This document shows, piece by piece, positions 1-12,430 of a stretch of 64,000 nt of DNA. A program made the translations under genes and the position numbers. The notes beneath the pieces are model-generated. The model did no database searches and was not told the DNA's origin. It worked only from the letters and a program-made list of their open reading frames with translations. Source of the DNA: Steinernema hermaphroditum. Taxonomy: Eukaryota > Nematoda > Chromadorea > Rhabditida > Steinernematidae. Every line of letters starts with the position of its first letter. Within the stretch, counting starts at the first letter, position 1. The stretch is from positions 8,680,001 through 8,744,000 of the forward strand of contig CM059622.1 in the NCBI GenBank assembly GCA_030435675.1. Direction: 5' to 3'.

Positions 1-3000
1 GTTTCCTCTCGTTCTCTACAGATAGTGCCACTTTTGCACTTCAGCCTCTACAGCACTATGCGCTTCTAGGGTGTCATGTCTAGTGAGGAGTAGCTCGACT
101 GTGACTACCGTATTGTTCGAAAGCGGACTCACCCAGTGGCTGCGCGGTGGTCGGAGGTGGAGGCGGAGAAGAGGTTAATGAGCGACGAGAGGGCTTGTCG
201 CGCGGCGGTGGGCATCTTCGCGAGACTCAACGGCATAGAACACCGACTGAAACGACGAATCTCAGCCGGGAAATCGGCCCCGCCTTCCCCGAAGGGGGCG
301 ATGATGATGGGAGGCGAAGCGCTCCCGCGGGTCGTCGTGACGTCGGAGGCCTCCAGAGGGAACTCACCCTCGGAGTTCGCCCACCCCCCACCCGGCCCCG
401 GCGCTCGGAAATGAGGCATCCGGCAACCCACGGAATTTGAGCTCTCACGTAGATGGACCGTACGAGTTTCCCATGTCCACTCATTGGCGCTTTTCTGGGG
501 ACCGAGAACTTCTAATTATAGCGAATCCTTGGTCCCATCTACAGATCTCCTCAAGGATCTCCTAATCTGGCCTCCATGGACGGAGGATGTCGACGTACAA
601 CAAATATTCCACAAAAGGAGATCTCTACTCACGGGGAACTCCGATTCAAACCACAATCCGGCGCCTTTGCACCGATTCTTCGATCCCCAAAGACGCCGAG
701 GTGACGTCGTCTATAGATGCGAGTTACGAGTTTACGAGTTACGAGTTTATTTCTCGTATCTAAGGCTTACGCCTTGCGAGACGTCATATATATGCACAAA
801 AACCACATTGTCACTCCGTAGTCGTCGGTCTTCTGGCTTCGGCGCAGGGCACAGCATCAGAGTAGAAGGCGACGATCCCATCAGTGTGCGCGGGCATCAG
901 AGAGGCGAAAAGTTGACCCCGGAGACGGTGGAACACAGCAAGCCTATCTTCAGCTCGGGTGGCAGCGCGGACGTCGGAGTTGAGAAGCTTCTTCGGCGGC
1001 TTCCGCGGGCAGCACGGGCGAAGAACGGCATCTGGGCGAAACGCGTCGGTGGAGCACAACGGGCAAACCGGGAACCATCAAGGCAGCTGGCGGCACAGAC
1101 TTCGGAGTTGTAATGCTTCTTCGGCTTCTCTGGCGGCGCGGGTGGAGTCGGGCGGCAGTGACGGGCTTCTTGGCAAGACGTTGGAACTACGGCTCCCTGG
1201 TGTTCCAGGCCTTCTGGGAGCCGGGGCGATCACTATGCAACCAACAATGACGGCCGAAAACGACCGCTCACTCAACTCAGTCGGCCCCAGACAGCCTCAG
1301 AAAGAGCGAGTGGACGACCCGACCGATCACTGGGAACACAAATGAAAGACTCCCTCTATTCATTCCGATTGATCTGTAGATGCACTAGTGAAAATAGTGG
1401 AGTTCTAGGGGAGCTCGGAGTGAGTAAGCAGGCGCGTCAGAGAGTGGCCGAGGCCGGATCGGGGGCCGTGTGGCTCATAACAAAAAACGAACAGACGCGT
1501 GAGAGGAGGAGGAATTGCCTTAGTTATGGACGGCCGTGCACGCCTAAAGCGACAGGACGTGAGCAGAACGGAGGGTGGACTTCGGGATGACGTCACTGTC
1601 CGATAACAGTCACGTGTCCTCCCGGCTGTGACGATCCTTTTGGGAAAAATCGACCGGAGAGCATTCAGTGACGCGAAGAACGCGTGAGTAGGGTTGTCCC
1701 AGGACTGTGGAATGTCTCGAGAACTGAACGTCAGAAGTTTTTCTTCTAAAGGCGCAGAAGGCACACACCTTATTCTCCCTCTGAGGACAGTTCCCTCGAA
1801 AGAACAAATACTTCAAGCGGAAACGGCCGAGAGGCAAAATCGGTCTTCTTCTGGGAAGCGAAGCCGACTGAAGTGGGCGGGCAGCTGCGGGGTGCACCTT
1901 CTCGGGATCGGCAGCTGATTCCAGTTTCCGGTTTCAGCAAAACAAAGGGCGCCCTTCTCCGAGGGGCGACGCGGCGGCGACGGAATTCTCGAAGTGCGCC
2001 GCGAAAGCGATTGTTTTCGCCGATACGTCCCAAGAAGCCCTAATCGCCGGCGACAGGTGGAGGCGGCTGCGGACCTTCTGGAAGACGACTCGGCGTGCGC
2101 TTCCTTAAAGGACTAATCGAGCGCTCTTCCCGGCGGCCAATTTGTCAAAAGAGTCATAATTTGCGCTTTCGGGGGGAGGGGGGAAGGCGCCTAATGAATA
2201 AGTCAGCCTCCAAAAAAGGCAGAGGGAGGCGCCTCGAGGATCGTCGGCCCTGAATTATGCAGAGAAGTCGCCTCCGTTTCCTCGTTTGGCGACGCGCCTA
2301 ATGCCATACTCCTCGGGGAGACCCGATATCGGATTAGTCGAGGGAAGAGGATCCCGGACATCTCCAGGAGGCGACGTCGACGGACGACGGACGGGCCATG
2401 ACAACAAGGGCTCCCGACGACTTACCAGAGCATCTCGGAGGACGTCGGATGGTTGTAGGCTGCGGGAGGGTCTGAGAAGTGCCGCAGGTTACTTTGTTTA
2501 TTCGACGCGCGGCGCACACGCGGAGCACGAATCTGGCGGAGGCCCGATTCCGGCGCCACCGACGCCAGAAGAGGATTGATGGCACCGCAGAAAGCGAATC
2601 GGGAATGCATGCGGCGCCGACTTCTTCTGGCGGCGCACAGAAGGCGCGGCTTCGGCTAATCCAATCGGGATGCGTCAGCGAAAACAAGGAGGCCGGATAC
2701 CTGCCCCGAGGCGCGATCGCGGCAGGCCAATCGAATTAGCCCATTCGAGGTTGCCATGTGACGCCGGGATCTGTGGCCGACGGGACAAAGGACAAAGCGA
2801 TAATTTGTCGCCGAATCAATTATTTGGCGCCAGCATCGAATATTAATGTCCGGAGAACTCACCATCGCGATCGGAGAAGGTCGATGGCGGCCGCAGAGTC
2901 GGAGAAGACGCCTGGAAGCAGCAGAAGTGGGGCGGCCCAGAAATAGACGCCTCCCGCCCCGCTTCCGCCCGTTGGGCACGCATAAACACGACGTGCCCGA

Positions 3001-3640
3001 ACCGTCCCCTCGGGTGGAGCGACGCTACCGTATCTCTGTAGCCCTGCGCTGAGCTACTTATGAGTCGGAGGTGTTTCGAGCATCTAATTTTTGTCTCCGG
3101 AGGCGCCCCGGAGTTCGTGGCGGGAGTTCGGCCGCGAGACAATCGAGGGCCAAGGGAACATAAGGGACTAATGCGTGACGCGACGCGTAATGCGTGTCGA
3201 TAAGCCAATCGGAATAATTTTCGCCGCGGTGATTATTAGAGGGCCAGTAGGGAGGGTCCCGCGCGGAAAAGACAGGGAGCCTCGTGTAGGCCGAAAGCAA
3301 GTAGATCGGGAGGCAAATCCCCGGCGAACCATCGATCAAACGGCGCGAAAACGATCGTCTGCTTAGGGCAAAACGCTTAGGCCGAGAGCGCCTGTGGGGC
3401 GAAAGGCGCGAATGCGATTAGGTGAAATCCGCGCGAGCGTCCCGGAGGGAGTTCTTATCCGATGCAGCCGAAGACGGAGGTCGCTTATGAACGAGCGCCA
3501 CGAAGTGCCTTCCGGTCGGAGGAAGAAGAAACCTCGAGGAAACGCGAGCAGAATACTGGATTAAACGACTAGAGGGGACGACACTTCCCCGGCCCTTCCG
3601 TTCTGGCAATTAGTCGCGCAGGATGCCACACGACTGGTTC
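1..3640. other. GC-rich gene-free region
   Basis: No reading frame here looks like a real gene. The open frames are short, arginine-, glycine- and proline-rich on both strands, and lack homology I recognise or a chain of short introns. The DNA is rich in GGCGCC-like words and short TAATC/AATTAG words. A small direct repeat of a GAGTTACGAGTTT-type word lies at about 720-752. It may be regulatory DNA or a long intron of a gene beginning left of the window, but nothing here decides between these. Confidence 0.5.
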
Positions 3641-3742
3641 CTTGACTGGCTCCTTTTAAGCACGCGTATAAGTGAATTTAATAATGATGTTACTTGCTTT
3701 CTAAACAACGAACATTAACAATTAGGAAAAACGTGAGCAACA

Positions 3743-6700
3743 TCAACGATTGGGACATTGCTGACCATAACTGTTCCCAAACCGGTTGGGACCTCCACTG
3801 TACGACGAATGTTCGTTATTGCGGCGTTCGGCATTGTTACCGTAATACGAACGCCCATAACTCTGCCCTCCACGGCCACTCTTCTTCCGTTGATACCGTC
3901 CACTGTCTCGACTAGCTGAGTATGACTGAGCTGCCCCACCTGCAAAGAGCCGTTTAGGACGCTGGCGAGACCAAAAATTCACCAGAGTGGGTACTGGGAC
4001 ACCTGTTATCGTTGTTAGAGGAGTTATCTGCATGGCCGCTGTCCTCAGTCCTGTTCGACGTACCAGCAGCAAACGCCCTAGGGTTTTGACACAATCCATT
4101 CGATTGTACATAGGATGGGCGCCCGTGGAACGATTTACCAGTAGGTTCAGGTTGGTGGCGCCTTGCGTAGTTGTTATTGTCATAGCAACCGTTGTTATAA
4201 ACCCTGGGCTTCGCATTTCTTGAGGAACTACCACCGAACCAGTTTCCGCCTTGTCCCCAGTCATCCACTTGCCTCTTATTTGCTGCAAAAGCCACGCTCA
4301 CGGTCGTACTGTAGGCACTGAACGCCTTACCCTTATCGTAGTCACTATCGGGTGCGGCATATTTATGATTCTCCGTCTGAATATTGGCTTTTCCCGGGTC
4401 GGAATTCTGCACCTGATGATTGATGGGAACGATGGGGGACACAGGTGCGACTGTGTGAACGACCCGCTTCAGCTGACTGCCGCCGTGATCATTGTACTTC
4501 TTGGGTCTAGGCCTTCTTGGGGGAACTGGAGGAATAGAAGCAAGGCTAACACCAGGGCCCCACTCTTCTATCTGTCTCTCGTACACTAAAATCAAGGTCA
4601 GAGGTGAGTCCTCGTACGATCAGGAGTTACCTTTCTCAAAGTCGAAATTAGCCTTCGTCGCGTTAATGTGGGCTTCGCGTGCAGCGCCACGATGCTGGTG
4701 AGGTTCTCTTTGGCGAGCCCCATCGAACCCATAACGTGTATTGTTGAGAACAGTATTCATTCTTGATGCAGAATCGCCACTGACAACGTCATTGGCTTCG
4801 TCATCATCGCCGTAGTTAATCTTCGGTATTACAGCAGGCGGCAGTGGTGGTGGCACCTGCAACAAAACAGTCAGATGTGATATAATAAAGATTTAGAAAG
4901 CAACCTCCTTATTGCGCAAAACTTTCGGCTCAGGCAAATCCTCACAATCGTAAAAGCCGCACCGTTTGTGATCACGCATGAGTAGCTTCGCGAGACATTC
5001 CAGAAGTTCCTGAAACCAATCTGGCAATCAAATACGATGAGATGTTAGCCTACTTTATCCTCCTTCGATTCATCAGTTGAGGGATTTCTCATTACTTCCA
5101 TGAAGTACGCCATAATTTTGGCGCGCATATGCATCAGCGTACGGAAATCATTAAACGGACCCCTCACTGTAAGATCGTCGCCAAGCGATAGAAACACATT
5201 CCTCCTCGCAAATATGTCCTCTGCTTCCTCCGCATTGCTCCCATTTTGACCATGAACATCTGAAAGCAAAAAGTATACCTTGAAAATGAAAATGCCAGTA
5301 TAATACCCAATTCGAAAGTTTTGATATCTGCTGGCGACATTTTTACTGAGCCGGCGAAGAAGAATACTGATAAAGGTGGGACAGCCGTGACCGTTCGGAT
5401 CTAAAATGTTTGAAGCAATGTCAAGTAGTGAATAGCACTTTCTGTACCGTTACGCCTTCGTCGATTTTAGATAGCTCCTGGTAAGCGAGATATTCCATTT
5501 TCGGCTCTTCACCAGTGCCAGTGATGTATGAAGTGAACTTCTCCGAACGCCGAGAAGGACCAAGCTGTCTCTTGATGACGCATCCAGGGTGAAGAGTTGC
5601 CGAGTTGCTGATGACACTAAAACAAAACAAGAATGGATGGAAAGCATGTTTTTCATACCTGGTCCTGATCTTCCGTAACTTGGTACCAGGCCGAACCAAC
5701 CCTATTCCGGGATAACATCCAGCGACGATAGCAGCTTGAATCATCGGCCAACAGTTACTGTATCGGTTCAGTTCTGGATCATCCAGCATCATTTCTCGGC
5801 CTATCATACCAAGTCGGCGTAATTCATATAAAAGTTGACGAGTAATCCCGTGAATCATCTTCATTGTGTTCGGTGACAAAAATTTGCTTCGGCAAAAGGT
5901 GACCTGACGGTTATTTGATGATGGACACTGATTGTAAGCGTAAAACGCGCGAATCAGGGTGATGTGGTCCGAAAAATCACAGTGTGAGAAATCATCACGT
6001 GCTGATAGCGCCGAATTTCGCTCATCTCCCAGAGGCAAAACAACTAGAATGATAAATCGTCAACATTAATTGCAGCCAAGATAACTTACAAGGATCTCTA
6101 TGAGCCAACGAAGCAACAAGAGTCACAATTGGGTAACAGCACTTCAGTGCAATACCGAACAGAAGAAGTCGGGCAAGTTGAGGATCCAAGGGTAGATGTG
6201 CTAAATGTCGCCCAAGTTCTGTCAGCAGAGGTTCACTTTGAGGTTGGCCGGCATCATTGGTTTCTGATGCAGGTACTCCAGAGAGCGCACCCAACACCTA
6301 AATATGGTTTCGATGTGTTCTCGTGAACTGGACAGAATAAATGCTACCTCCAAAAACTGCATACTCTGATGGACAGCATCGCGGTGAGGAGGCTCAGGAG
6401 CCATTTCCAGGAAGTCTTTGACAGCAATATCCTCCGGAGCAAACATCTTCGCATGAAGACATACTTCGTGTATGGCAGATCTTTTCATCTCGGCAACTTG
6501 TGCTATAAGCATTCCCTCATGTTCTTCACGTGAATACAGCCGGAAGCAGAATCCGGGACGACAGCGACCGGCGCGTCCACTCCTCTGTTCGGCGTTTGAC
6601 TTTGCGATCCATGTAACATTCAGCTGACTAATACGGGAATGGTGGTCGTATGACTTCTCCTTTACTTTCCCGCAGTCGATAACGAAAACAACGTCATCGA

Positions 6701-8811
6701 TTGTCAGACTGGCTTCCGCAATATTTGTACTCAATATCTACAATAAGCGGCTATAGAAAAGTACTCAGACGAATCACTTACAACTTTCCTTTTGTTATAG
6801 TGAACCTGTTCAAAAACACGCTGCTGATCGGCACTGTTCATTTGAGAGTGTAGGGTGAATACTTCGGGTTTTGTTCTACAGCCATCCATTTCCTTCATGA
6901 CTTTATCGCGCACGGAAAGGATATCTTCGTAGCCGGGAAGGAATACTAAGACGGCGCCTGCGATTGAACTGTCCATGCAGTAACGAATGGCGGCAACCGT
7001 CAAATCTGGATCAATTCCTTCCGACCACTGCTGTCCACCACCATTCATGTAATTCTAAAAATTGGGCATAATATTAGTCACAAATGATAGGCTTTTCAAT
7101 CTTACGTCAATTAAAGTACACTCATCCAATCGGACAGTTCGTAACGTTCTGACGTATTCCGCAGAAAACGACTTGGGCCGCTTGGGTAAATCCGTGACAC
7201 CAGGCTGGCAATTTAAAGCAGACGTTGACGCACTCTGCATCGCTTGTTGATATCGCATCCGATTCTCTCCAAATCCACCGAACGGCGATGGTGAAGAGGA
7301 AGCACCGAAGCTGTGCATGTCAGTCAAATTAGGCTCCGTCTAAACGCACAAAAAGCTACATTCCTAAGGTGAGGGTCAAACGTACCCGAACAGTGGTCAT
7401 AGTGTTAGGCTCTTCAAAATGGTCAATGCGGGGAAATCGTTTGTTATTGCTAAACAGAACAGAATTAAAGAAACGACGTATTTCGTGAGAACTCACCCAA
7501 AACCAGGGAAAATATCGCTAAACATTCCACCGAAACCACTTGTGGGGGGAGTATAAGCAGTCAGAGCGAGAACATCGGCCAAGTAGAACTTCTCAACGTC
7601 GAAGAGCCGTGATGGAACTAAAATTAGAAGTTGAGAGAGCGCAGCACTAATCTTTGAACATACCGTCGACATGCCCAACTTTCACCCCATCAAAGTAGTT
7701 AAGAAACATGTTAATGTTTCCTTCCATGGTTGCCGACATCAGGATCACCTTCAAGTTTTTGCGATGTTTCAAGGCCTGTTTCAGCGCGATAAGCAGGTAG
7801 TCAGTGTTCTGCTCTCTTTCGTGGATTTCATCGAGAATAATATGCGAGATGTCAGATGCATTCGCGTCCATCGTGAGCATACGGAGTAGCACGCCGCTAG
7901 TACAGTACGTAAGAACTGTTTCTTTCGACACTCTGGAAGGGTAAAGCTTGTTACTGAGCGGACTGCAGCCAGGAACACACCTTTGCTCGAGTCTGATGTG
8001 ATATCCAACCGTGGAGCCTAAGCGTTCACCTCGTTCCTTAGCAACTCTTTCCGCAACGGCAATAGCAGGAAGTCTTCGCGGCTGGGTTACGACAATTCTT
8101 AGCTTTTTCCCATTCGACATGGCGTCTTCTAAAAGAAACTGCGGCACCTGTGAGGATATAGTTGACTATATGCTACAAGCAACACAACTACCTGAGTCGT
8201 TTTGCCGCAACCAGTACCACCGGTAATCAGAGTGACTTTATGGTTTTTGATGGTGGTTAAGATTTCTTCGCGGTGCGCATACGTGGGTAGACTTCGTCGA
8301 AACTTCTCAACATCGACAGAAGGCCTTGCTGCTGGAGGAATCAGCATTTCACCTTGTCCACTGATACCAGGCAAATTATGCTTGCTGTTATCTGAAAATT
8401 ATAATCCTTCTGTTTTGGTAGGCTCTTACAACACTTACGTTTCATATGTCCAGATAAGTGAAGTTCGATTTCTGCCGCCGTAGGGGGATGTGTCCGAAGG
8501 AAGCCTTCGAGAACATTGCGTTGTTCGGGGTCCAGTTGGATGGCGTCCGACTCGCATATGTTCGAAACCACGCGAGTTGCGTTCGCCATCGGACGACTGA
8601 TGAACAATGTTCGATTAGGTTCTCTCCTAGAATTATGGAAATAAGCAACCCGTAATATTGCACTCGTGGGGAGTTCGGCGCGTTACATGCAAGATGTGAG
8701 AGACGAGAAAAACAAGATAGTTTACCCAGCACTGCGTGACTGAAGGCCAAGTTTTTGGGCGATCCCATGCACAATTTTCCGTTCTTCTCTTGATAGCGAT
8801 TCTAGCTTCAT
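3743..8811 (-). CDS. R3H/DEAH-box RNA helicase, YTHDC2/DHX36-like
   Basis: ATP-dependent RNA helicase of the DEAH/RHA group, built from many exons separated by short introns. The start ATG at 8811 lies two bases after a TCTCTTCAG splice acceptor, as expected for a trans-spliced leader. The N-terminus gives an R3H-like segment (SREERKIVHGIAQKLGLQSR). Then come motif I (TGGTGCGKTTQ), motif Ia (TQPRRLPAIAVAERVA), motif II as DEIH (IILDEIHER), motif III SAT, motif V (STNIAEASLTIDDVVFVID) and motif VI (QRSGRAGR), followed by the winged-helix/HA2 and OB regions. R3H plus this core matches metazoan YTHDC2, which acts in germline RNA control. I see neither the ankyrin insert between the RecA lobes nor a C-terminal YTH domain. 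The tail (about 3743-4600) is instead rich in Asn, Ser, Gly and Tyr with an RGG-like stretch, joined by a probable 34-nt intron near 3940-3973. Family is confident; exact exon ends are approximate. Confidence 0.88.
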
Positions 8812-10843
8812 CTCTGAAGAGACGTGGACGACTAGAAATCATCGCTCACAAACAAACCATTTTCTGAGCTACTTGCGAAGACTTCCAAGCGCGCTCTTAG
8901 AATCCTCTCGAAAGATTTCGAGACCTGTGATCGGTCATTAGCCCCAGCATAGCCGTGTCCTCCTCGCCCTCTACGATGCATGCTGGGTGTTGGGCTTTGA
9001 TGCAAAGTAGATGGGCGTGGAGCAACCTTGGTCGCTTGTACAGAACCCTACAGATCGGCCTGCAACGGATATTTGACGAAGCACGTCACGTTTTCTGTTT
9101 ACAAAGTGCCTCGGAAAAGAAACAAATCGCCACAGGCGGAGAGAATATCGACGAGATCGCCGAAATACATCTGAACAACAGAGCCAAAAGCACGCCAAAA
9201 AAACGGGCGTCGGAACTCGATCTTGCGCGCACACCTGACCTCGCCAGGTGTGGAGCCACGGGTCACGGGGAAACGTCTCCGCTCCAGCCGACTGTAAATC
9301 GATTTGCGTTTCCGAACTGTTTCGCCGAATCGTCCGTTCCAGGAGATCGCCACCGACGAAACGAGACGGATTAGATTCGTCTCGTCGGGGAGATCGCGAC
9401 GGGACCGTCCGCTCATATGGATATTCCTTTGCGAAAATCGCCAGCAGTTTTGCGGGAACTACGGTAGAAATGGAGTTCGTTTCGAGGCGGCTGTACGCGT
9501 AGCGACTGCTTCTTCTCGGACCCGGAGGCTTTTCCCTTCCGGAAGGTGTCCGATTTTTTTCTAGGCGTTACTGTTTGCCGAACTCAAACAACGCGCCGCT
9601 GCAACTTTAATTAGGAATCCGTTCCCCGCGGAATTTCGATGGCAACTCAGAGCTGCAAACGCTGGGATGCAACGGAGATTGGGCGGAGTCCCTCGAGAGG
9701 CACTCAAGGCGTCACAGTCGCTCATTTGCATGCCCATCATCCTCCGCTTCTTCCTCGTGGCTATTAGGTTAATTTAGCGTCAGAATGGTATCGCTCGTTG
9801 ATGCACCTCGGCACGTTCTTCAGCCCCTCAAATGAGCATCTTTAGCGCACTCCAAACTAGAGAGAACCCGCGCGAGCCCCCTCTCCACCCCGTCCCAGGC
9901 AGCCCGAGGGATCCCCGGACTACGGTAGCGGAAGCACGGCCTTTCTCAAATCCTCGCCACGCGATTCCAATAAGTACCTCGCCGGGAGTGTTTGTTTTCT
10001 CATTTGCCATAATCCGCGCATTCCGTCATTATCGGTCGAGGTGTCCGCCGCGCCGGGAGGACAGCGCCTGCTTGCGCATTCCGAACCGTCTTCCATTCGA
10101 TTGGCCTTTGGCGAATCCGCACATTCTTGACGCCTCAGCACTCAATTAATTCGACGGCCCTTTTCTGGTCCCTCAGGGGCGTCCGAGCAGAAGAGGCGCC
10201 CGAAGAACCCGGGATAAGCGGCGTCGATCGGTAATTATACGGTTGGTGCAGTCGTAGCCGAGGCGAACGTCGGCGACGACGCTCTCAGGTCATTAGGCGC
10301 CTCGGAGTCAATCGTTTTTCCTCGGATATTCTTGGCTCGTAAGGTTTAGAGGCGTTGTTTTCAATCCCCAAATGGCGCCGACGAGGACACCGCTAATCCT
10401 CGCCTCGAGGCGTCGTTTTTATGCACTCCGGGGATTCGCGCCTTCCCGCAGCGGTCGGTAGGCCTTTAATGGCCCTAATCCCGTGCAGCGCATCACTCGT
10501 CCCTCTAATCCCCCGCCGCCGAAGGCATCAGCTGTTCGCGGCCCCTTTTTGAAACTCTCCTGCTCTTAAAGAAGAAGCGCCTCCTACCGCTCATCGCTCA
10601 TTATCGGCCCTTTCTCGGGACGCTTTCGGCGCGTTTCGCCCTCCTTGGGGCCTTCTCGAAGATGCCTGGAAAGGACGGTCTCCATAAATAGATGACTGCC
10701 TCGGGGGGGGGGGGGGGGGGGACTTTCTTTGTTCCCGTGCACTCCGTCTCGCCAATCCTCGCGATCTCTTCCGACAGGTGGCCGCGCCTTCTTCCCTCGA
10801 TCTTCGGGCCCCACGGCCTCCCCCGCAGCCCTGACCCTTTCAG
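8812..10843. other. Gene-free region between divergent helicase and GPCR genes
   Basis: Both neighbours are transcribed away from this stretch, so it should hold their promoters. I find no convincing coding exon. The sequence is GC-rich with scattered AATTAG/TAAT words and ends with a G19 tract about 120 bp before the receptor start codon. Confidence 0.5.
10703..10721 (+). repeat. Uninterrupted G19 tract
   Basis: Nineteen consecutive guanines lie about 120 bp upstream of the receptor start. A run this long can form G-quadruplex DNA. In C. elegans such tracts are unstable without the DOG-1/FANCJ helicase. Its exact length should be treated with caution because homopolymers are error-prone in sequencing. 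Confidence 0.95.
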
Positions 10844-12349
10844 ATGCGTCTCAACGAGTCGGAGAGCCTTCTGCTCCTCGAGCAGCTTCTCAACCAGTCG
10901 TTCCGATGGAGGTGCCTCAGGCTTTCACTCTCCCTTCCATCGTCCATTTCAGCAAACCGCCTGAGACGCCGTCGGCCTTCCTCGACGACTCCACTTCCAT
11001 CCACTGGCTCGGCGGCCTTTTCACCTTCATGGGTACCGTATCCCTTCTGCTCAACGTCGGCGTCATGTGCCTTCTCCTCCGTTACCGGAGCACCCTTCTG
11101 CGCCACGTCTTTTACATCCTCATCTTTAACTTCGCCATCATCGATGGAATCAAAGGTGCCCTTCCCGGTCCCCTCCTTGACCCTTCGCGTAGGCGTATGC
11201 ACGATCGCCTACGCGATGAATCTTCTGATGGTCGCGGACGCCGGCGCCGCCAATATCTCCTTCAAGCTGGACCAGCTCGTTCTCCTCCTGCACCGCGTCT
11301 GCAACCTCGCCACGATCCTCAACCTGGCCTTCATCACCGGCAATGAACTCCTCTACTGCGTCTCCTTCTACTACGAGACCGTCGTCACCAGGTGCCACCC
11401 TCTCCCTCCTCTCCCAAGCCTCTTCCTGCAGAAACCGCGCGATCGGCCTCGTCGTCCTCAGTTGGCTTGTCTCCATCACTTTCACTGTCGTCATCCTGCT
11501 CCTCGGCTCCTCGGCCCAGGCGGTCCTCATCGACCCGATGTGCGGAGTCCTAGGTACCCGGCCTCTCCCTAGCCACCGTTCCTCTCCTCCAGAGAGCGCC
11601 AACTGCTTCGTGCGGCAGGACACGAGCGTCGACTCGCAGAAAGTCTTCCACGTCGGCATCATCGCCTTCTGCGTCGTCTGTCTCCTCGCCATCATCGTCT
11701 CCTACGTCATCCTCTACCGCGTCGTCGCGCGGATCGTCAAAACGGACAAGCAGGTCAGTTCCCTCCCCATACACGAAGTACCTTCTTCTCCAGCTCTCGA
11801 AGGAAGCGAACGGTTTCAAACGGCGCAGTCTCTCCGGTAGGCGACCCACTCCACGCCCTACCGTAATCCGTGCGTTTGCAGGCGACAGCCAGACACAGAA
11901 GCGGCCCTCTCTCGGCCGTCGGCACCGCTACGTCATCGTCATCGGCGTCGTCATCGGCGTCTGCACTGTGTACTGTGAGTCGACCCTGTCTAATCACAGA
12001 AAATGGATGAGCGCTTACAGTAATCTCCTACTCGGCCCTGCAGCTCATGCAGATTCTCCGCTTCTCGAGGTATGTGCCCTCCCCGCCCTCCGCTCAGGCT
12101 CCGCCTTGCAGCGGTTTCTCGCTGTCCGAGGCGACGACCCTGCGGCTGAAGTGGATCCTCCGCTTCGCCCTCTGCGTGCACTCTCTCATCCAGCCTCTCT
12201 GCTACCTCCGCATGAAGGAGTTCCGCAACGTCGTCTCGAAGCTCTTCTGCCGCCGCAAGTCAATGGAGATGTTGACGGAGCACGAGGAGATCGCCACGCG
12301 CCTCGAGTTCCGTTCGATGCTCAACAGCGTCGACAAGGAGGACCGCTGA
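10844..12349 (+). CDS. Seven-transmembrane receptor, rhodopsin-like orphan
   Basis: Multi-pass membrane protein that fits a class A-like G-protein-coupled receptor. My join is nine exons (10844-10911, 10953-11155, 11193-11391, 11432-11553, 11593-11753, 11794-11836, 11882-11974, 12021-12069, 12112-12349), giving 391 codons in frame; every intron is 37-46 nt. The start ATG directly follows a CCTTTCAG acceptor, suggesting trans-splicing. The short N-terminus has two possible N-glycosylation sites (NES, NQS). Hydrophobic helices follow, including LFTFMGTVSLLLNVGVMCLL (TM1), FYILIFNFAIIDG (TM2), GLVVLSWLVSITFTVVILLL (TM4) and YVIVIGVVIGVCTVYLIS (TM6). TM7 ends SLIQPLCYLRMKEF, a variant of the NPxxY motif. 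No clean DRY motif follows TM3. I cannot assign a ligand or C. elegans family. It is tail to tail with the glycosyltransferase gene, with 81 bp between stop codons. Confidence 0.85.
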
Positions 12350-12430
12350 GCGCTTCTCCTTCGGTGATCTCGTGTACCAAACAAAGAATTCTACTTGATA
12401 TACATGGGGACACCAGTATCGGAAGGGAGA

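Noticed and set aside
484..1113. 209-codon plus-strand frame in the left gene-free block
   Set aside because: No ATG of good context, odd composition (LRVYELRVYF from a small DNA repeat), no splice pattern and no homology.
10729..10903. Upstream extension of the GPCR frame to an earlier start
   Set aside because: The CCTTTCAG acceptor directly before ATG 10844 and the 41-nt intron at 10912-10952 give a better N-terminus with glycosylation sites.
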